Below are positions 9,867 through 18,940 of a stretch of 64,000 bases of DNA, piece after piece; position 1 is the first letter of the stretch; every line of letters starts with the position of its first letter. Where the stretch lies: contig NZ_CP113930.1 of NCBI RefSeq assembly GCF_029392095.1, positions 682,001-746,000 on the forward strand, in the 5' to 3' direction. Source of the stretch: Lactobacillus sp. ESL0700. Lineage in GTDB: Bacteria > Bacillota > Bacilli > Lactobacillales > Lactobacillaceae. The notes under the pieces were generated by a model that was not told the origin of the DNA, searched no databases, and worked only from the letters and a program-made list of their open reading frames with translations. A program made the position numbers and the translations under genes.

Positions 9867-10742
9867 CTATTTCTTAGCGTTATCCTTGATAAACTTTCTT
9901 AAGATATAGCCGACACCATCTTCATTATTGGTTTTAGTTTCAATCTGGGCAGCCTCTTTAATTTCTGGAACGGCATTGCCCATAGCCACGCCGACTCCAG
10001 CATCGCGAATCATACTGATATCATTTAAATTATCGCCGATTGCGGCAACTTCGTCACGTTTAATGCCCTTTTTCTTGGCATAATCGAGCAGGGCAGCTCC
10101 TTTTTGAGCATGGATGTCGTTGATTTCGATATTAGTTGCGGCACTGGAAGTGACTGCAAGGTCGCCAAGCTGTCCAATCTCTTCTTTGACTTTGTTTAAT
10201 GTGGCGTATCCCCGACTGTCAAAAGCAATTATTTTCATAATTTCAATATTTGGGTCGGTAAAAAGCTGATCAAAACTATCAACTAAAGTCATACTTAACA
10301 TGGCATTACTACCGCCAGAAATAGCCACAGCTTCTTTAAAAGATACTCCGGGGTTAAGTGTAATTAGCGAGCTAGCCAAGTTGAAGACACGCTTGCTAAT
10401 GTCTTCGGAATAAATGTGATCAGCAGTTACAATTTCAAAATAAATATCATATTTACGTAAAATTTGGGCCACAGCAATCGCTTTTTGCTTTTGTAAGACG
10501 TGCTTGACTTGCAAAGTATCATGTTCATCATAAACCAAGGCACCATTAATGTTGATAAAGCCAGTTTGCAGGCCATAATCACGAATAACTGCCCGGGATT
10601 GCTTGGGCGCGCGACCAGTTGCAACTAAGAACTCGATGCCACTGTCTTGGGCAGCACGAATGGCAGCAGCGTTTCCCTCAGAAATGGCTACTTGGCTGTT
10701 AAATAAGGTGCCATCAAGGTCGCAGGCTACTAATTTAATCAA
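9867..10742 (-). CDS. HAD-superfamily Cof-type phosphatase
   Basis: A 291-residue Cof/subfamily IIB hydrolase, probably a sugar-phosphate or nucleotide phosphatase in the cytoplasm. The nucleophile motif DLDGTLF is at about residues 8-14, the second motif VATGR near 40, and the metal-binding GDNLNDISM near 235. The start is TTG at 10742; AAGGAGG lies about 12 bases before it and no better start exists. First gene of a pair with the LURP-one-related gene. Substrate unknown. Confidence 0.85.
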   Translation of the reverse strand: MIKLVACDLDGTLFNSQVAISEGNAAAIRAAQDSGIEFLVATGRAPKQSRAVIRDYGLQTGFININGALVYDEHDTLQVKHVLQKQKAIAVAQILRKYDIYFEIVTADHIYSEDISKRVFNLASSLITLNPGVSFKEAVAISGGSNAMLSMTLVDSFDQLFTDPNIEIMKIIAFDSRGYATLNKVKEEIGQLGDLAVTSSAATNIEINDIHAQKGAALLDYAKKKGIKRDEVAAIGDNLNDISMIRDAGVGVAMGNAVPEIKEAAQIETKTNNEDGVGYILRKFIKDNAKK

Positions 10743-10873
10743 GGTAAATTCAATCCTCCTTTAATCTGTTTGATTGATTACTTTTTAAATTAATATTAAC
10801 ATACCCGAAAAATATTAACCTTACTTTTTTGAGTAGAAGATGATTAAGATTATTGCTAATTTAGCGAATTTTA

Positions 10874-10902
10874 TTGCCATCATCGCGCGGTTTCATGATA
10901 CT
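10874..10902 (+). promoter_or_regulatory. Promoter of ung-pta-tsaE
   Basis: TTGCCA at 10874-10879 and GATACT at 10897-10902 are spaced by 17 bases and lie about 30 bases upstream of ung. Identified by eye. Confidence 0.5.
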
Positions 10903-10934
10903 ATTGAAGTTAATGGAAGCGAGGGTTTATGAGA

Positions 10935-11630
10935 ATGAAAAAGTTTATTGGTAATGACTGGGATGAAATTTTAGCACCGGTATTTGCTAGTGATGAATAT
11001 CATCAGTTGCACGAATTTTTGAAGCAGGAATACGCGACTAAGCAAATTTTTCCAGATATGTATCATATTTTCACAGCTTTTAAGCTAACCTCATATCAGC
11101 AGACGAAGGTCGTCATTCTAGGGCAAGACCCGTATCATAACCCCGGTCAAGCAACGGGAATGAGCTTTGCCGTGATGCCGGGGGTTAATTTACCACCGTC
11201 ATTGCAAAATATTTATCGCGAATTATACGATGATGTGGGCTGTCAACCAGTCAATCATGGCTATTTGAAGAAGTGGGCTGACCAAGGTGTATTGTTACTA
11301 AATGCTGTCTTAACAGTTCCTTATGGTCATGCGAACGGTCATCAGGGTAAAGGCTGGGAGCAAGTGACTGATGCCGCAATTAAGGCCCTAAGTGATCGCG
11401 GAAAAGTTGTTTTTATTTTGTGGGGAAGATTTGCCCAAAATAAAATCCCACTAATTGACCAAGACAAGAATTTTGTGATTAAATCAGCTCATCCAAGTCC
11501 ATTTTCGGCTGATCGTGGATTTTTTGGTTCACGACCGTTTTCACGGTGTAATGCCGCTTTGAAAGAGTTTGGCGAGACGCCGATAGATTGGCAATTACCG
11601 CAAACAGTTGGGCAAGCAGATTTAGCGTAG
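10935..11630 (+). CDS. ung: Uracil-DNA glycosylase
   Basis: Removes uracil from DNA in base excision repair. The family-1 water-activating motif [11 protein letters not shown] is at about residues 61-71 and the DNA-intercalation loop [13 protein letters not shown] near 187-199, slightly different from the usual HPSPLSAYRGFFG. The length, 231 residues, is normal. Start at 10935 is preferred because GAGGG at 10921-10925 lies nine bases upstream; ATG 10929 is too close. First gene of an operon with pta and tsaE, a common order in lactobacilli. Confidence 0.96.
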   Translation: MKKFIGNDWDEILAPVFASDEYHQLHEFLKQEYATKQIFPDMYHIFTAFKLTSYQQTKVVILGQDPYHNPGQATGMSFAVMPGVNLPPSLQNIYRELYDDVGCQPVNHGYLKKWADQGVLLLNAVLTVPYGHANGHQGKGWEQVTDAAIKALSDRGKVVFILWGRFAQNKIPLIDQDKNFVIKSAHPSPFSADRGFFGSRPFSRCNAALKEFGETPIDWQLPQTVGQADLA

Positions 11631-11639
11631 GTGAGATTA

Positions 11640-12641
11640 ATGAGTGTTTTTGAAATATTAAAAGATAAAGTCCAGGCTAGTTACAAGAATTATCGGATTG
11701 TTTTTCCAGAAGGAACCGATAAACGGGTGATTGCAGCTGCTAGCCGGCTAGCACAAGAAAAGATAATTGAGCCGATTTTGTTGGGTAATCCGCAAAAGAT
11801 TATGGCAATAGCCCAGGCTGCTGACAGTGATTTGCATGGAGTAACCGTTATTGATAACGCAACTTACACGCATTCAGATGAGATGGCTGCGGCATTTATC
11901 GCTGCTCGCGGTAGTCGCGGCAAGGATTTGACGCCGCAAGAAGTTGCCACTCAGCTGCAAGATCCTAATTATTTTGGCACAATGCTTGTAAAAATGGGCC
12001 AGGCTGACGGCATGGTGTCGGGTGCCGCACATTCAACGGCCGATACTGTGCGGCCAGCATTGCAGTTAATTCATGCGGCCGAGGGGATGCATCGTGTTTC
12101 TGGGAGCTTCATCATGGAACGCGGCAAGGAAAAATATGTTTTTGCCGATTCGGCAATTAATATTGATCCCGATAGCAGCACTTTGGTAGAGATTGCTTAC
12201 CAATCTGTGCAAACAGCGCGGCTAATTGATATTGATCCCAAGGTGGCATTTTTGAGTTTTTCGACTAAAGGATCTGCCAAAGGAGAAATGGTTGCTAAGA
12301 TGCAGGAAGCTACGGCTCTGTTCCACCAGCAACATCCAGAGATTGCTGCCGATGGCGAATTGCAGTTTGATGCGGCCTATGTTCCAGAAGTTGCGGCAAC
12401 GAAGGCGCCGAACTCACCACTTAAGGGTCAGGCTAACATTTTTATTTTTCCAGAATTGCAGTCGGGTAATTTAGCTTATAAAATTACGCAGCGACTTGGC
12501 AACTTCACGGCAATTGGGCCAATTCTGCAAGGATTAGCCGCACCGGTCAATGACTTATCGCGCGGTGCTAACAGTCAGGACATTTATCATATGGCGATTT
12601 TGACAGCTGCACAGGCACTTTTGGGGGATGAGCAAAAATAA
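11640..12641 (+). CDS. pta: Phosphate acetyltransferase
   Basis: Interconverts acetyl-CoA and acetyl phosphate. A 333-residue short-form Pta. Typical blocks are FPEGTDKRV near residue 22, GMVSGAAHSTADTVRPALQ near 125-143, and the C-terminal GPILQGLAAPVNDLSRG near 290-306. Start at 11640 (MSVFEILKD) fits the TAGGTGAG site overlapping the ung stop; GTG 11631 is less likely. The stop overlaps the tsaE start by one base (TAATG), indicating coupling. Confidence 0.95.
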   Translation: MSVFEILKDKVQASYKNYRIVFPEGTDKRVIAAASRLAQEKIIEPILLGNPQKIMAIAQAADSDLHGVTVIDNATYTHSDEMAAAFIAARGSRGKDLTPQEVATQLQDPNYFGTMLVKMGQADGMVSGAAHSTADTVRPALQLIHAAEGMHRVSGSFIMERGKEKYVFADSAINIDPDSSTLVEIAYQSVQTARLIDIDPKVAFLSFSTKGSAKGEMVAKMQEATALFHQQHPEIAADGELQFDAAYVPEVAATKAPNSPLKGQANIFIFPELQSGNLAYKITQRLGNFTAIGPILQGLAAPVNDLSRGANSQDIYHMAILTAAQALLGDEQK

Positions 12642-13114
12642 TGAAATTGGAAGTTAGTTCTGCTGCTGAAATGCAGCAAATTGGGGCAGCCATTGCACAA
12701 ACAGCGCGGCCACACGACTTATTACTGCTAAATGGTGACTTGGGCGCTGGTAAAACAACGTTAACACAAGGCATCGGTCGGGCATTGGGCGTTAAGCGTC
12801 CTGTGAAGAGTCCAACGTTTACCATTGTGCGCGAATATCGTGAGGCTAAATTACCGTTATTTCATATGGATTTTTACCGTTTAGAAAATGACGACCTGTC
12901 CTCAATTGATTTAAACAGTTATTTAGCAGAGCCGGGACTAGTTGTGATTGAGTGGCCGCAGATAATTAAAGCGGATTTGCCTAGTGAATATTTGCAATTA
13001 GTAATTAGCCGCGTTGATGATAGCTGGAACTCAACTAAACGAATAATTGAATTTAAGCCGCAAGGAGAACGCAATCAAACTTGGGTTAATGAAGTATTAG
13101 CTAAAATTAAATAA
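12641..13114 (+). CDS. tsaE: tRNA threonylcarbamoyladenosine biosynthesis ATPase TsaE
   Basis: The ATPase partner of TsaB-TsaD in making t6A37 of ANN-decoding tRNAs. Walker A GDLGAGKTT is at about residues 32-40, followed by the family block VKSPTFTIVREY and the Walker B-like LVVIEWPQ. The length, 157 residues, is normal. Last gene of the ung-pta-tsaE operon, overlapping pta by one base. Confidence 0.94.
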   Translation: MKLEVSSAAEMQQIGAAIAQTARPHDLLLLNGDLGAGKTTLTQGIGRALGVKRPVKSPTFTIVREYREAKLPLFHMDFYRLENDDLSSIDLNSYLAEPGLVVIEWPQIIKADLPSEYLQLVISRVDDSWNSTKRIIEFKPQGERNQTWVNEVLAKIK

Positions 13115-13121
13115 TAGATAA

Positions 13122-13158
13122 AAAAGCAGAACTATTTAATTATGGTTCTGCTTTTATA
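13122..13158 (+). terminator. Terminator after tsaE
   Basis: AAAAGCAGAAC (13122-13132) pairs with GTTCTGCTTTT (13145-13155). It separates the housekeeping operon from the A/B paralogue array. Confidence 0.85.
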
Positions 13159-13198
13159 TTGCTTTAATATATATTTATAATTTTTTGTTATTTTCATA

Positions 13199-13228
13199 TT
13201 GAAAATAAGTCTTGCAATGACTTATAAT
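13199..13228 (+). promoter_or_regulatory. Promoter of A1-B1
   Basis: TTGAAA at 13199-13204 and TATAAT at 13223-13228 are spaced by 18 bases. The region around it (TTGCAA, then TATAATATAT, TATA, T run, ATAAGAA) is visibly similar to the one upstream of A2, suggesting a shared origin or shared control. Confidence 0.5.
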
Positions 13229-13311
13229 ATATAAAACTATATTTTTATAAGAAATGTATATATAACGAACATAGATACTGTATTAAGTCGTTATCTTTAG
13301 AAAGGCTAATG

Positions 13312-14037
13312 ATGGGAAAAAATGTTGTAATAGCGCAGTTTTTAACCAATATGTATGATCCGCTTGAAAATCAAACACTGACAACAATTGATATTGTCAA
13401 AGAGACACATAAGTTATATCAATCTGTAGCAAGATATGGTATTGAGCTTCACACCTTAGTTAACTTTGATAACCAAGCTGACCCGCCAGAGTTACAAAAA
13501 GTCATTAAGATTGAACCGTTTACACATTATCCAAGTGATAAATTCTATTTTTTACGTTGGGAATTAACTCTTGAATACTTATTAAATCACCCCGAAATTG
13601 AGAATGCTGCGTTGGTTGATGCCGGCGATGTGGAAATGATGAATTATCCGTTTGACGACATTGAAGAAAACAAAATATATGTTGGCGATGAGGAACAGAA
13701 TTTAACCGCTCAAATCGTTGTTGATGATGATAAGCCTGAGTATTTAGATGACTTTATTAAACAAGCTCGCTATTTACAATTACTAAATACAGGGGTTGTG
13801 GTTGGCAGTCGCAAAATTCTGCTTGAGTTTTTATCAGTTATGGTGCGACTGTTTACTGAAGACGCAAATAATGAAAAATTTTATCCTGAAGTTGCTCATT
13901 TGGGAGATTTTGAGATGGCACTGGTAAATTATGTTCTTTATACCAAGTTCCCCAAGAGATTATGTCATGGCCGCAAGGTGACAACATATTTTGTTTATTA
14001 TGAGCGGAATAGTTCAGCGTGGTTTAAACACAAGTAG
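13312..14037 (+). CDS. Family A protein A1, putative GT-A-type glycosyltransferase
   Basis: A 241-residue soluble protein, one of four paralogues in this window. No signal peptide or membrane segment is seen. A conserved core LRWELTLEYLL..PEI..AALVDAGDVEMMNYPF holds an acidic DAGD at residues 103-106. It is followed by an LLNTGVVVGSR block and LGDFEM. This order recalls nucleotide-sugar GT-A enzymes (DxD-type metal site, then an NxG acceptor loop), but that is inference without a homology search. The last residues, SAWFKHK, are shared by all copies. Start 13312 is favoured by AAAGG six bases upstream. B1 follows after 15 bases. Confidence 0.5.
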   Translation: MGKNVVIAQFLTNMYDPLENQTLTTIDIVKETHKLYQSVARYGIELHTLVNFDNQADPPELQKVIKIEPFTHYPSDKFYFLRWELTLEYLLNHPEIENAALVDAGDVEMMNYPFDDIEENKIYVGDEEQNLTAQIVVDDDKPEYLDDFIKQARYLQLLNTGVVVGSRKILLEFLSVMVRLFTEDANNEKFYPEVAHLGDFEMALVNYVLYTKFPKRLCHGRKVTTYFVYYERNSSAWFKHK

Positions 14038-14052
14038 AAGTCGATTAATATT

Positions 14053-14841
14053 ATGAATAAAGAAGAATTTTTTAAATTATATGGTAATAAAATTTTTGCC
14101 TTCCAGGTAAAAATGGGCATTTGGAAGCCCGTAGCTATGGCAGGAGAAGATAATAACCCACAGCTAGTAATTATTTTTAAAGATGACAATAGCTTGGCTT
14201 TTCCAGGCAGCATTAGCTTTTATCCAGATGAGCGGAATTGGCAGTTCGATGAAGAACTTCAGCAAATCGTTTTTATGGATGAAAGTAACACTAATGAGGT
14301 GTCTAGATATGCCTTGCCAACTGAAGAAAATCGCCATTATTTTATTCTTACCAAAGTAGGCAATGAAAATAATCGTTATTTGTGTTATAAGGACATTGAT
14401 TTTACAAGAAGTGTCCAAGTCGATAATCTGCTGCCAAGTCGAAGAGTGATTTTTATGCCAGAATCTGCAGATGTAGCAGTAAGGTCTCAGATGAAAGACT
14501 ATGCTAGAGAATATTGCTGCCAGGTTAAGTGGCTAAAAAGCGACCTAGAAAATTCATGGTCATTTTTAGACAAAGCATGGCATAAAATTATTGATACACC
14601 AAGTTTAGAGCAGGTTTGCGTAATTATTGCTGGTTTACCGAGCTTAGACAAGCAGGTTTGGTATGACAAATTAGCGATGTATCTGGATGAAAATGACATC
14701 AATTTTATTTCTGGAAGTAGAACAGAAGTCATCATTGTTTTGAGTCAATTATTAATTATTCATGACCACCAATTGCTTGCAGAGGATAAGATTCAATCGC
14801 CATTTGAATTAGGTAAGTTCGGCTTTAGCTATTCTATTTAA
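14053..14841 (+). CDS. Family B protein B1, unknown, paired with A1
   Basis: A 262-residue soluble protein and the most divergent of five B paralogues. The N-terminal part carries the shared signature SISFYPDERNWQFDEELQQI near residues 55-75, a W/D-rich strand pattern like small beta-domains found in exopolysaccharide and glycosyltransferase loci. The C-terminal half holds EYCC, a W..LDKAW block, a hydrophobic VCVIIAG strand, SGSRTEVI and LSQLLIIHDH. The end FGFSYSI differs from the QVITN end of the other copies. Function unknown. It always follows an A gene closely, so A and B may act together. Confidence 0.5.
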   Translation: MNKEEFFKLYGNKIFAFQVKMGIWKPVAMAGEDNNPQLVIIFKDDNSLAFPGSISFYPDERNWQFDEELQQIVFMDESNTNEVSRYALPTEENRHYFILTKVGNENNRYLCYKDIDFTRSVQVDNLLPSRRVIFMPESADVAVRSQMKDYAREYCCQVKWLKSDLENSWSFLDKAWHKIIDTPSLEQVCVIIAGLPSLDKQVWYDKLAMYLDENDINFISGSRTEVIIVLSQLLIIHDHQLLAEDKIQSPFELGKFGFSYSI

Positions 14842-14907
14842 ATAGGCAAATGTAGTTACGTGCAGGAAAGCCCTATCATTAAGCAAGAAAGTTTTGTTGT
14901 ATTTTTC

Positions 14908-14940
14908 AAAAAAACATTAATATATATTGATGTTTTTTTA
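14908..14940 (+). terminator. Terminator after A1-B1
   Basis: AAAAAACATTAAT pairs with ATTGATGTTTTTT with a T run, about 70 bases after the B1 stop and just before the A2 promoter. It makes A1-B1 a separate unit. Confidence 0.65.
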
Positions 14941-14949
14941 TTTTTTGTA

Positions 14950-14979
14950 TTGCAAGCCTTTATTTTTATGCTTTATAAT
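14950..14979 (+). promoter_or_regulatory. Promoter of A2-B2-B3-A3-B4
   Basis: TTGCAA at 14950-14955 and TATAAT at 14974-14979 are spaced by 18 bases. The flanks resemble the A1 promoter region. Confidence 0.5.
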
Positions 14980-15021
14980 ATATGAAGTTATACTTTTTTA
15001 ATAAGAATAGGACATATCATA

Positions 15022-15747
15022 ATGGGAAAAAATGTTGTTATTGCACAGTTCTTTACTAATATGTATGATCGGCAAAGAGGCCAAACCATTGAAAACATTG
15101 ATATTGTGAAAGAAACGCATGATTTATATGAATCAGTAGCTAAGTTTGGTGTGGAATTACACACACTAATTAACTTTAAAAATGAGACAACACCGCCGCC
15201 ATTAGAAAAGCTGATTCAAATTAAGACACTTGAAGATTATCCATGCTATAAGATGTACTTCTTGCGCTGGGAAGTGACATTTGAATATCTGTTGCAACAT
15301 CCTGAAATTGAAAAGGCCGCATTGGTTGACGCTGGGGACGTTGAGATGCTCAACTATCCGTTTGATCAAATTGAGGACGACATGTTGTATGTTGGTGATG
15401 AAGATAACGATCTTACTGGAACAATTATTACCAACGATGCCAAGCCGCTGTATTTGTCAAAGTTTATCGATAAAAACCGCCACTTGCAGCTGCTGAATAC
15501 GGGAGTCATGGTTGGTACCCGAAAGACACTGCTCGAATTTTTGGCAATTATGGTAAAACTGATTGTTGAAGATTTCAAAAATGAAAAATTTCATCCAGAG
15601 TTGCCACATTTAGGCGATTATGAGATGGGAATTACGTGCTATATTCTCTATGAGTTTTTCCAAAATCGTACTTGTCATGGCCGCTTGGTTAATACGCGGT
15701 ATAAGTATTATGAGCGAAATAGTTCAGCGTGGTTTAAGCATAAATAA
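15022..15747 (+). CDS. Family A protein A2, putative GT-A-type glycosyltransferase
   Basis: A 241-residue paralogue closest to A1, sharing the MGKNVVIAQF start and YYERNSSAWFKHK end. The acidic core VDAGDVEMLNYPF and the acceptor-like LLNTGVMVGTR block are intact. Middle residues diverge more than the two ends. First gene of a tight five-gene unit with B2, B3, A3 and B4, with gaps of only 10 to 30 bases. Glycosyltransferase assignment is inference. No export signal, so it should act in the cytoplasm. Confidence 0.5.
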   Translation: MGKNVVIAQFFTNMYDRQRGQTIENIDIVKETHDLYESVAKFGVELHTLINFKNETTPPPLEKLIQIKTLEDYPCYKMYFLRWEVTFEYLLQHPEIEKAALVDAGDVEMLNYPFDQIEDDMLYVGDEDNDLTGTIITNDAKPLYLSKFIDKNRHLQLLNTGVMVGTRKTLLEFLAIMVKLIVEDFKNEKFHPELPHLGDYEMGITCYILYEFFQNRTCHGRLVNTRYKYYERNSSAWFKHK

Positions 15748-15761
15748 GGTTGTGATTAAAA

Positions 15762-16544
15762 ATGAACGAACAGGAATTTTTGCAACGCTTTGAACACAAA
15801 ATTTTTAATTATCAAGTACGATTAAGTAACTGCAATTGGGTAATCGTTGGGATGTTACCAGGCGGCTATTTAGCAACCACTTTTGAGCGCGATCACACGT
15901 TGAAGTTCCCAGACTCAATTGGGTTTTTCCCTGATGAGCGTTACTGGGAATTTGACGAACAAAAGCAAATGATCATTTTGAAAAATCAGGACAAGTCTAA
16001 GATTGTTGCCAAGTATTTGCTGCCAAAAAACAGCGATGGTTACAGCTTTATTTTAACGAATGCAGATGATGTTAATCAGCGCTACATCACTCATTTAAAT
16101 TTTGATTTTAATGTTAAAGTTAGTCCATACAGCACTTTGGACAAGCAGCAAGTTATTTTCTTAAAAAATAACATTACAGATGACGCAACTAAAGCTAATT
16201 TAGAAATGTATGCAGTTAAAGAATGCTGTGATATTCGCTATCTTGATGTTTCAAACGACGAGTGGGACTTTATAGATGCGGCTTGGAATGCAATAACAGA
16301 AGGTAATGAGCTTAAGCAAGTCTGTGTTTTCTTTACCGGGATACCAGATATGACCAAACCGGTTTTAACTGACAAGTTAACTCTGCAATCTCAAGATGAC
16401 AATACTAAATTTGTCTCGGGCACCAAGGGTGATGTTGATGTTGTCCTGTCACAACTGTTAATCATGCATTATCATGAGCAAATCATGGAAACTGATGAAT
16501 TGCATTCGCCAGTTGAGTTGCTAGATCAGGTAATTACCAATTAA
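15762..16544 (+). CDS. Family B protein B2, unknown
   Basis: A 260-residue soluble protein starting MNEQEFLQRFEHKIFNY. It has the family signature GFFPDERYWEFDEQKQMI near residue 55-75, an ECC pair near residue 154, a DEWDFIDAAWNAI block, and the end HYHEQIME...LHSPVELLDQVITN. It is clearly a recent duplicate of B3, which follows immediately, sharing both ends and the D-H-T-L-K-F-P block. No catalytic motif is recognised. Confidence 0.5.
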   Translation: MNEQEFLQRFEHKIFNYQVRLSNCNWVIVGMLPGGYLATTFERDHTLKFPDSIGFFPDERYWEFDEQKQMIILKNQDKSKIVAKYLLPKNSDGYSFILTNADDVNQRYITHLNFDFNVKVSPYSTLDKQQVIFLKNNITDDATKANLEMYAVKECCDIRYLDVSNDEWDFIDAAWNAITEGNELKQVCVFFTGIPDMTKPVLTDKLTLQSQDDNTKFVSGTKGDVDVVLSQLLIMHYHEQIMETDELHSPVELLDQVITN

Positions 16545-16574
16545 GGAATTTGCAACGGAGAAAAGATTGATTAA

Positions 16575-17357
16575 ATGAATGAACAGGAATTTTTACAGCG
16601 CTTTGAACATAAAATATTCAATTACTCAGTAAGAATGCGTTACGGCAGTTGGATCATGGTCCAAATGGCTTCAGGCGGCTATTTGGCAATTATTTTTGCT
16701 CGCGATCATACATTGAAGTTCCCATCCAATATTGGCTTTTATCCTGACGAGCGGCGCTGGGAATTTGATGAACAAAATCAGATGATCCTTTTCAAAGATC
16801 TGAATAATACCAAGGTTGTATCCCGGTACTTGTTACCAAAGGAAAAAGATGATTACTGCTTCATTTTAAAAAATGCAGATGACCCTACTAAAATATATAT
16901 CGCTCATTTAAATTATGATTTCAACGTTGAAGCCAGTCCAGTTAGTGTGCTAGATAAACAGCGGGTTATTTTCTTGAAAAATAATCACGAAGATAAACAG
17001 GCTTGGGCTAAGCTCGCACAGTATGAAATTGATGAATGTTGTAAGATTAAGCATCTTGACGCTGCAGATGATGAGTGGGACTATGTAAATGCAGCTTGGA
17101 AAGCGGCAGTTGAGGACACTGAAATAAAACAAGCTTGTGTCTTTTTCACAAGCGGACTCAGTACCAAGCAGCGAGTATTATCTGATAAGTTAATCATGCA
17201 CAATCCAGATGAGGGTGCTAAATTTGTTTCAGGTACTCGAGGAGATGTCATTGTCGTATTGGCGCAGCTGTTAATCATGCACTATCATGAGCAAATCATG
17301 GAGGTTGGCCAGTTGCATTCGCCAGTTGAATTGCTAAATAAGGTAGCTCTTAATTAA
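16575..17357 (+). CDS. Family B protein B3, unknown (tandem duplicate of B2)
   Basis: 260 residues, the same length as B2 and near-identical at the N-terminus (MNEQEFLQRFEHKIFNY). Signature GFYPDERRWEFDEQNQMI; ECC pair; DEWDYVNAAWKA; end LHSPVELLNKVALN. The tandem B2-B3 arrangement breaks the strict A-B alternation, indicating local duplication. CGGAG lies about 15 bases before the ATG, a weak site. A3 follows after 10 bases. Confidence 0.5.
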   Translation: MNEQEFLQRFEHKIFNYSVRMRYGSWIMVQMASGGYLAIIFARDHTLKFPSNIGFYPDERRWEFDEQNQMILFKDLNNTKVVSRYLLPKEKDDYCFILKNADDPTKIYIAHLNYDFNVEASPVSVLDKQRVIFLKNNHEDKQAWAKLAQYEIDECCKIKHLDAADDEWDYVNAAWKAAVEDTEIKQACVFFTSGLSTKQRVLSDKLIMHNPDEGAKFVSGTRGDVIVVLAQLLIMHYHEQIMEVGQLHSPVELLNKVALN

Positions 17358-17367
17358 GGAAAATGAT

Positions 17368-18090
17368 ATGGAAAATGTTGTCATTACGCAATTTTTTACT
17401 AACTTGTATAATGCTGAAACAAAGCAGGCAGTAAAAGATGTTAACATTATAAAAGAAACACAAGCATTACAAGAATCAGTGGCTAAATACGGGATCGAAT
17501 TACATACGCTAATTAATTTCAAAAATTCATTTCCCGTACCAGAATTACAAAAAATTGTTGAGTTAGATTCCGTTACCAACAATGCGACAGATAACATCTA
17601 TCTTTTGCGCTGGGTAGTAACTTTTGACTATCTGTTAAAGCATCCAGAAATTAAAAAAGCCGCAATTGTTGATGCTGGGGATGTCGAAATGATGAATTAT
17701 CCTTTCGATGAAGTTGATGATCAGACATTATATATTGGTGACGAAAATAATGATCTGAGCGACGCAATCATTACCACTGATTCCCAGCCTGATTATTTAA
17801 GAAATTTCACGATTAGAAATCGAAATTTGGAACTGTTAAATCCTGGAGTTGTGATTGCCTCAAGAGACGTACTAATGGAATTTCTTGCGATTTTGGTAAA
17901 ATTAATTGTTGAAGATACGCAAAATAAGAAATTTGCTCCTGATCAAGCGCATTTGGGTGAATATGATATGGCGTTGCTCAATTATGTTTGTTATCAGATG
18001 TTTCCTGAGCGATTATGTCATGGGCGCAAAGTATGTACAGTTTTTCAGCATTCGCAAACTTTCACTAATTCATGGTTTAAGCATAAGTAG
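17368..18090 (+). CDS. Family A protein A3, putative GT-A-type glycosyltransferase
   Basis: A 240-residue paralogue starting MENVVITQFFTN. The acidic core VDAGDVEMMNYPF, GDENNDL, and the LLNPGVVIASR block (P in place of T at the NTG position) are present. The C-terminus ends TNSWFKHK, so the WFKHK tail is kept even though the preceding residues are not. Ribosome site AAGGAAAATGATATG. Fourth gene of the A2 unit, 11 bases ahead of B4. Confidence 0.5.
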   Translation: MENVVITQFFTNLYNAETKQAVKDVNIIKETQALQESVAKYGIELHTLINFKNSFPVPELQKIVELDSVTNNATDNIYLLRWVVTFDYLLKHPEIKKAAIVDAGDVEMMNYPFDEVDDQTLYIGDENNDLSDAIITTDSQPDYLRNFTIRNRNLELLNPGVVIASRDVLMEFLAILVKLIVEDTQNKKFAPDQAHLGEYDMALLNYVCYQMFPERLCHGRKVCTVFQHSQTFTNSWFKHK

Positions 18091-18101
18091 GGGTCCATCA
18101 G

Positions 18102-18887
18102 ATGAATGAAAAAGAATTTATTAATTTTACTAAAGATCGAATTTTTATCTTTCAATCTAGGGCAGCAGAAGTCTATTGGGTAAAGGTCTTCTTGAATGGC
18201 AGTGCACCTGAGAATTATTTGACGATTATCTTTAATTCTGATCATACTTTAAGCTTTCCTGCACGTTTGGGCTTTTATCCGGCTGAACGGGGGTGGCAAT
18301 TTGATGAAGCTGAGCAGCAGATTGACCTTTTAGATGAGTCTGGAACGATCGTGGTGGATCGGTATGCTTTGCCGCAAAATCCTGATGACGACCACTTTAT
18401 TTTAAACAATATCAATGATGACGCTAAACGTTATCTTAGTTTTAAAGAATTTGCGATAAATAAGGAGGTTCAACCTCGGGCAGTATTAGCTACTCAGCGA
18501 CTTATCTTAATTAGCAGTGATTATCAAGCTGTTGAAAACCAGGTTGATCAGTGTGCAATTGCAAATTCGGGTAATACTAAATGGCTAAAAAGTTCTTTAA
18601 ACTCGCCATGGGAATTAATCAACGAAGCTTGGGAGACAATTACCCAAGATACTGATCTTAAAGAGGTTTGTGTCTTTTTCGGCGGCACCCTAACCAAAGA
18701 TGAGCATGTTTTTTCTGAAAAGTTAGTGCGCAAGCAAACTGAAGATGAGCTGTATATCTCTGGTAGTCGGGCCAACATTATTGTTACGCTATCACGGATG
18801 CTAATCTTGCATTATCAGGAGCGAATAATGGAAAACGGCCAGTTACATTCGCCAATTGAATTGCTAAGTCAGGTAATTACCAATTAA
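18102..18887 (+). CDS. Family B protein B4, unknown
   Basis: A 261-residue paralogue. Signature LGFYPAERGWQFDEAEQQI, SPWELINEAWETI, KEVCVFFGG, SGSRANIIVTLSRMLILHYQERIME, and the end LHSPIELLSQVITN. The Cys pair of B1-B3 is absent: the equivalent stretch reads NSGNTKWL, so the cysteines cannot be essential for the whole family. Last gene of the array, followed by a strong terminator. Confidence 0.5.
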   Translation: MNEKEFINFTKDRIFIFQSRAAEVYWVKVFLNGSAPENYLTIIFNSDHTLSFPARLGFYPAERGWQFDEAEQQIDLLDESGTIVVDRYALPQNPDDDHFILNNINDDAKRYLSFKEFAINKEVQPRAVLATQRLILISSDYQAVENQVDQCAIANSGNTKWLKSSLNSPWELINEAWETITQDTDLKEVCVFFGGTLTKDEHVFSEKLVRKQTEDELYISGSRANIIVTLSRMLILHYQERIMENGQLHSPIELLSQVITN

Positions 18888-18902
18888 AAGTTTAATAATC
18901 AA

Positions 18903-18940
18903 AAAATAACCTTGGTAGCCAATGCTATCAAGGTTATTTT
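18903..18940. terminator. Bidirectional terminator between B4 and the exonuclease gene
   Basis: AAAATAACCTTGGTAGC (18903-18919) pairs with GCTATCAAGGTTATTTT (18924-18940) around a four-base loop. Confidence 0.9.
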
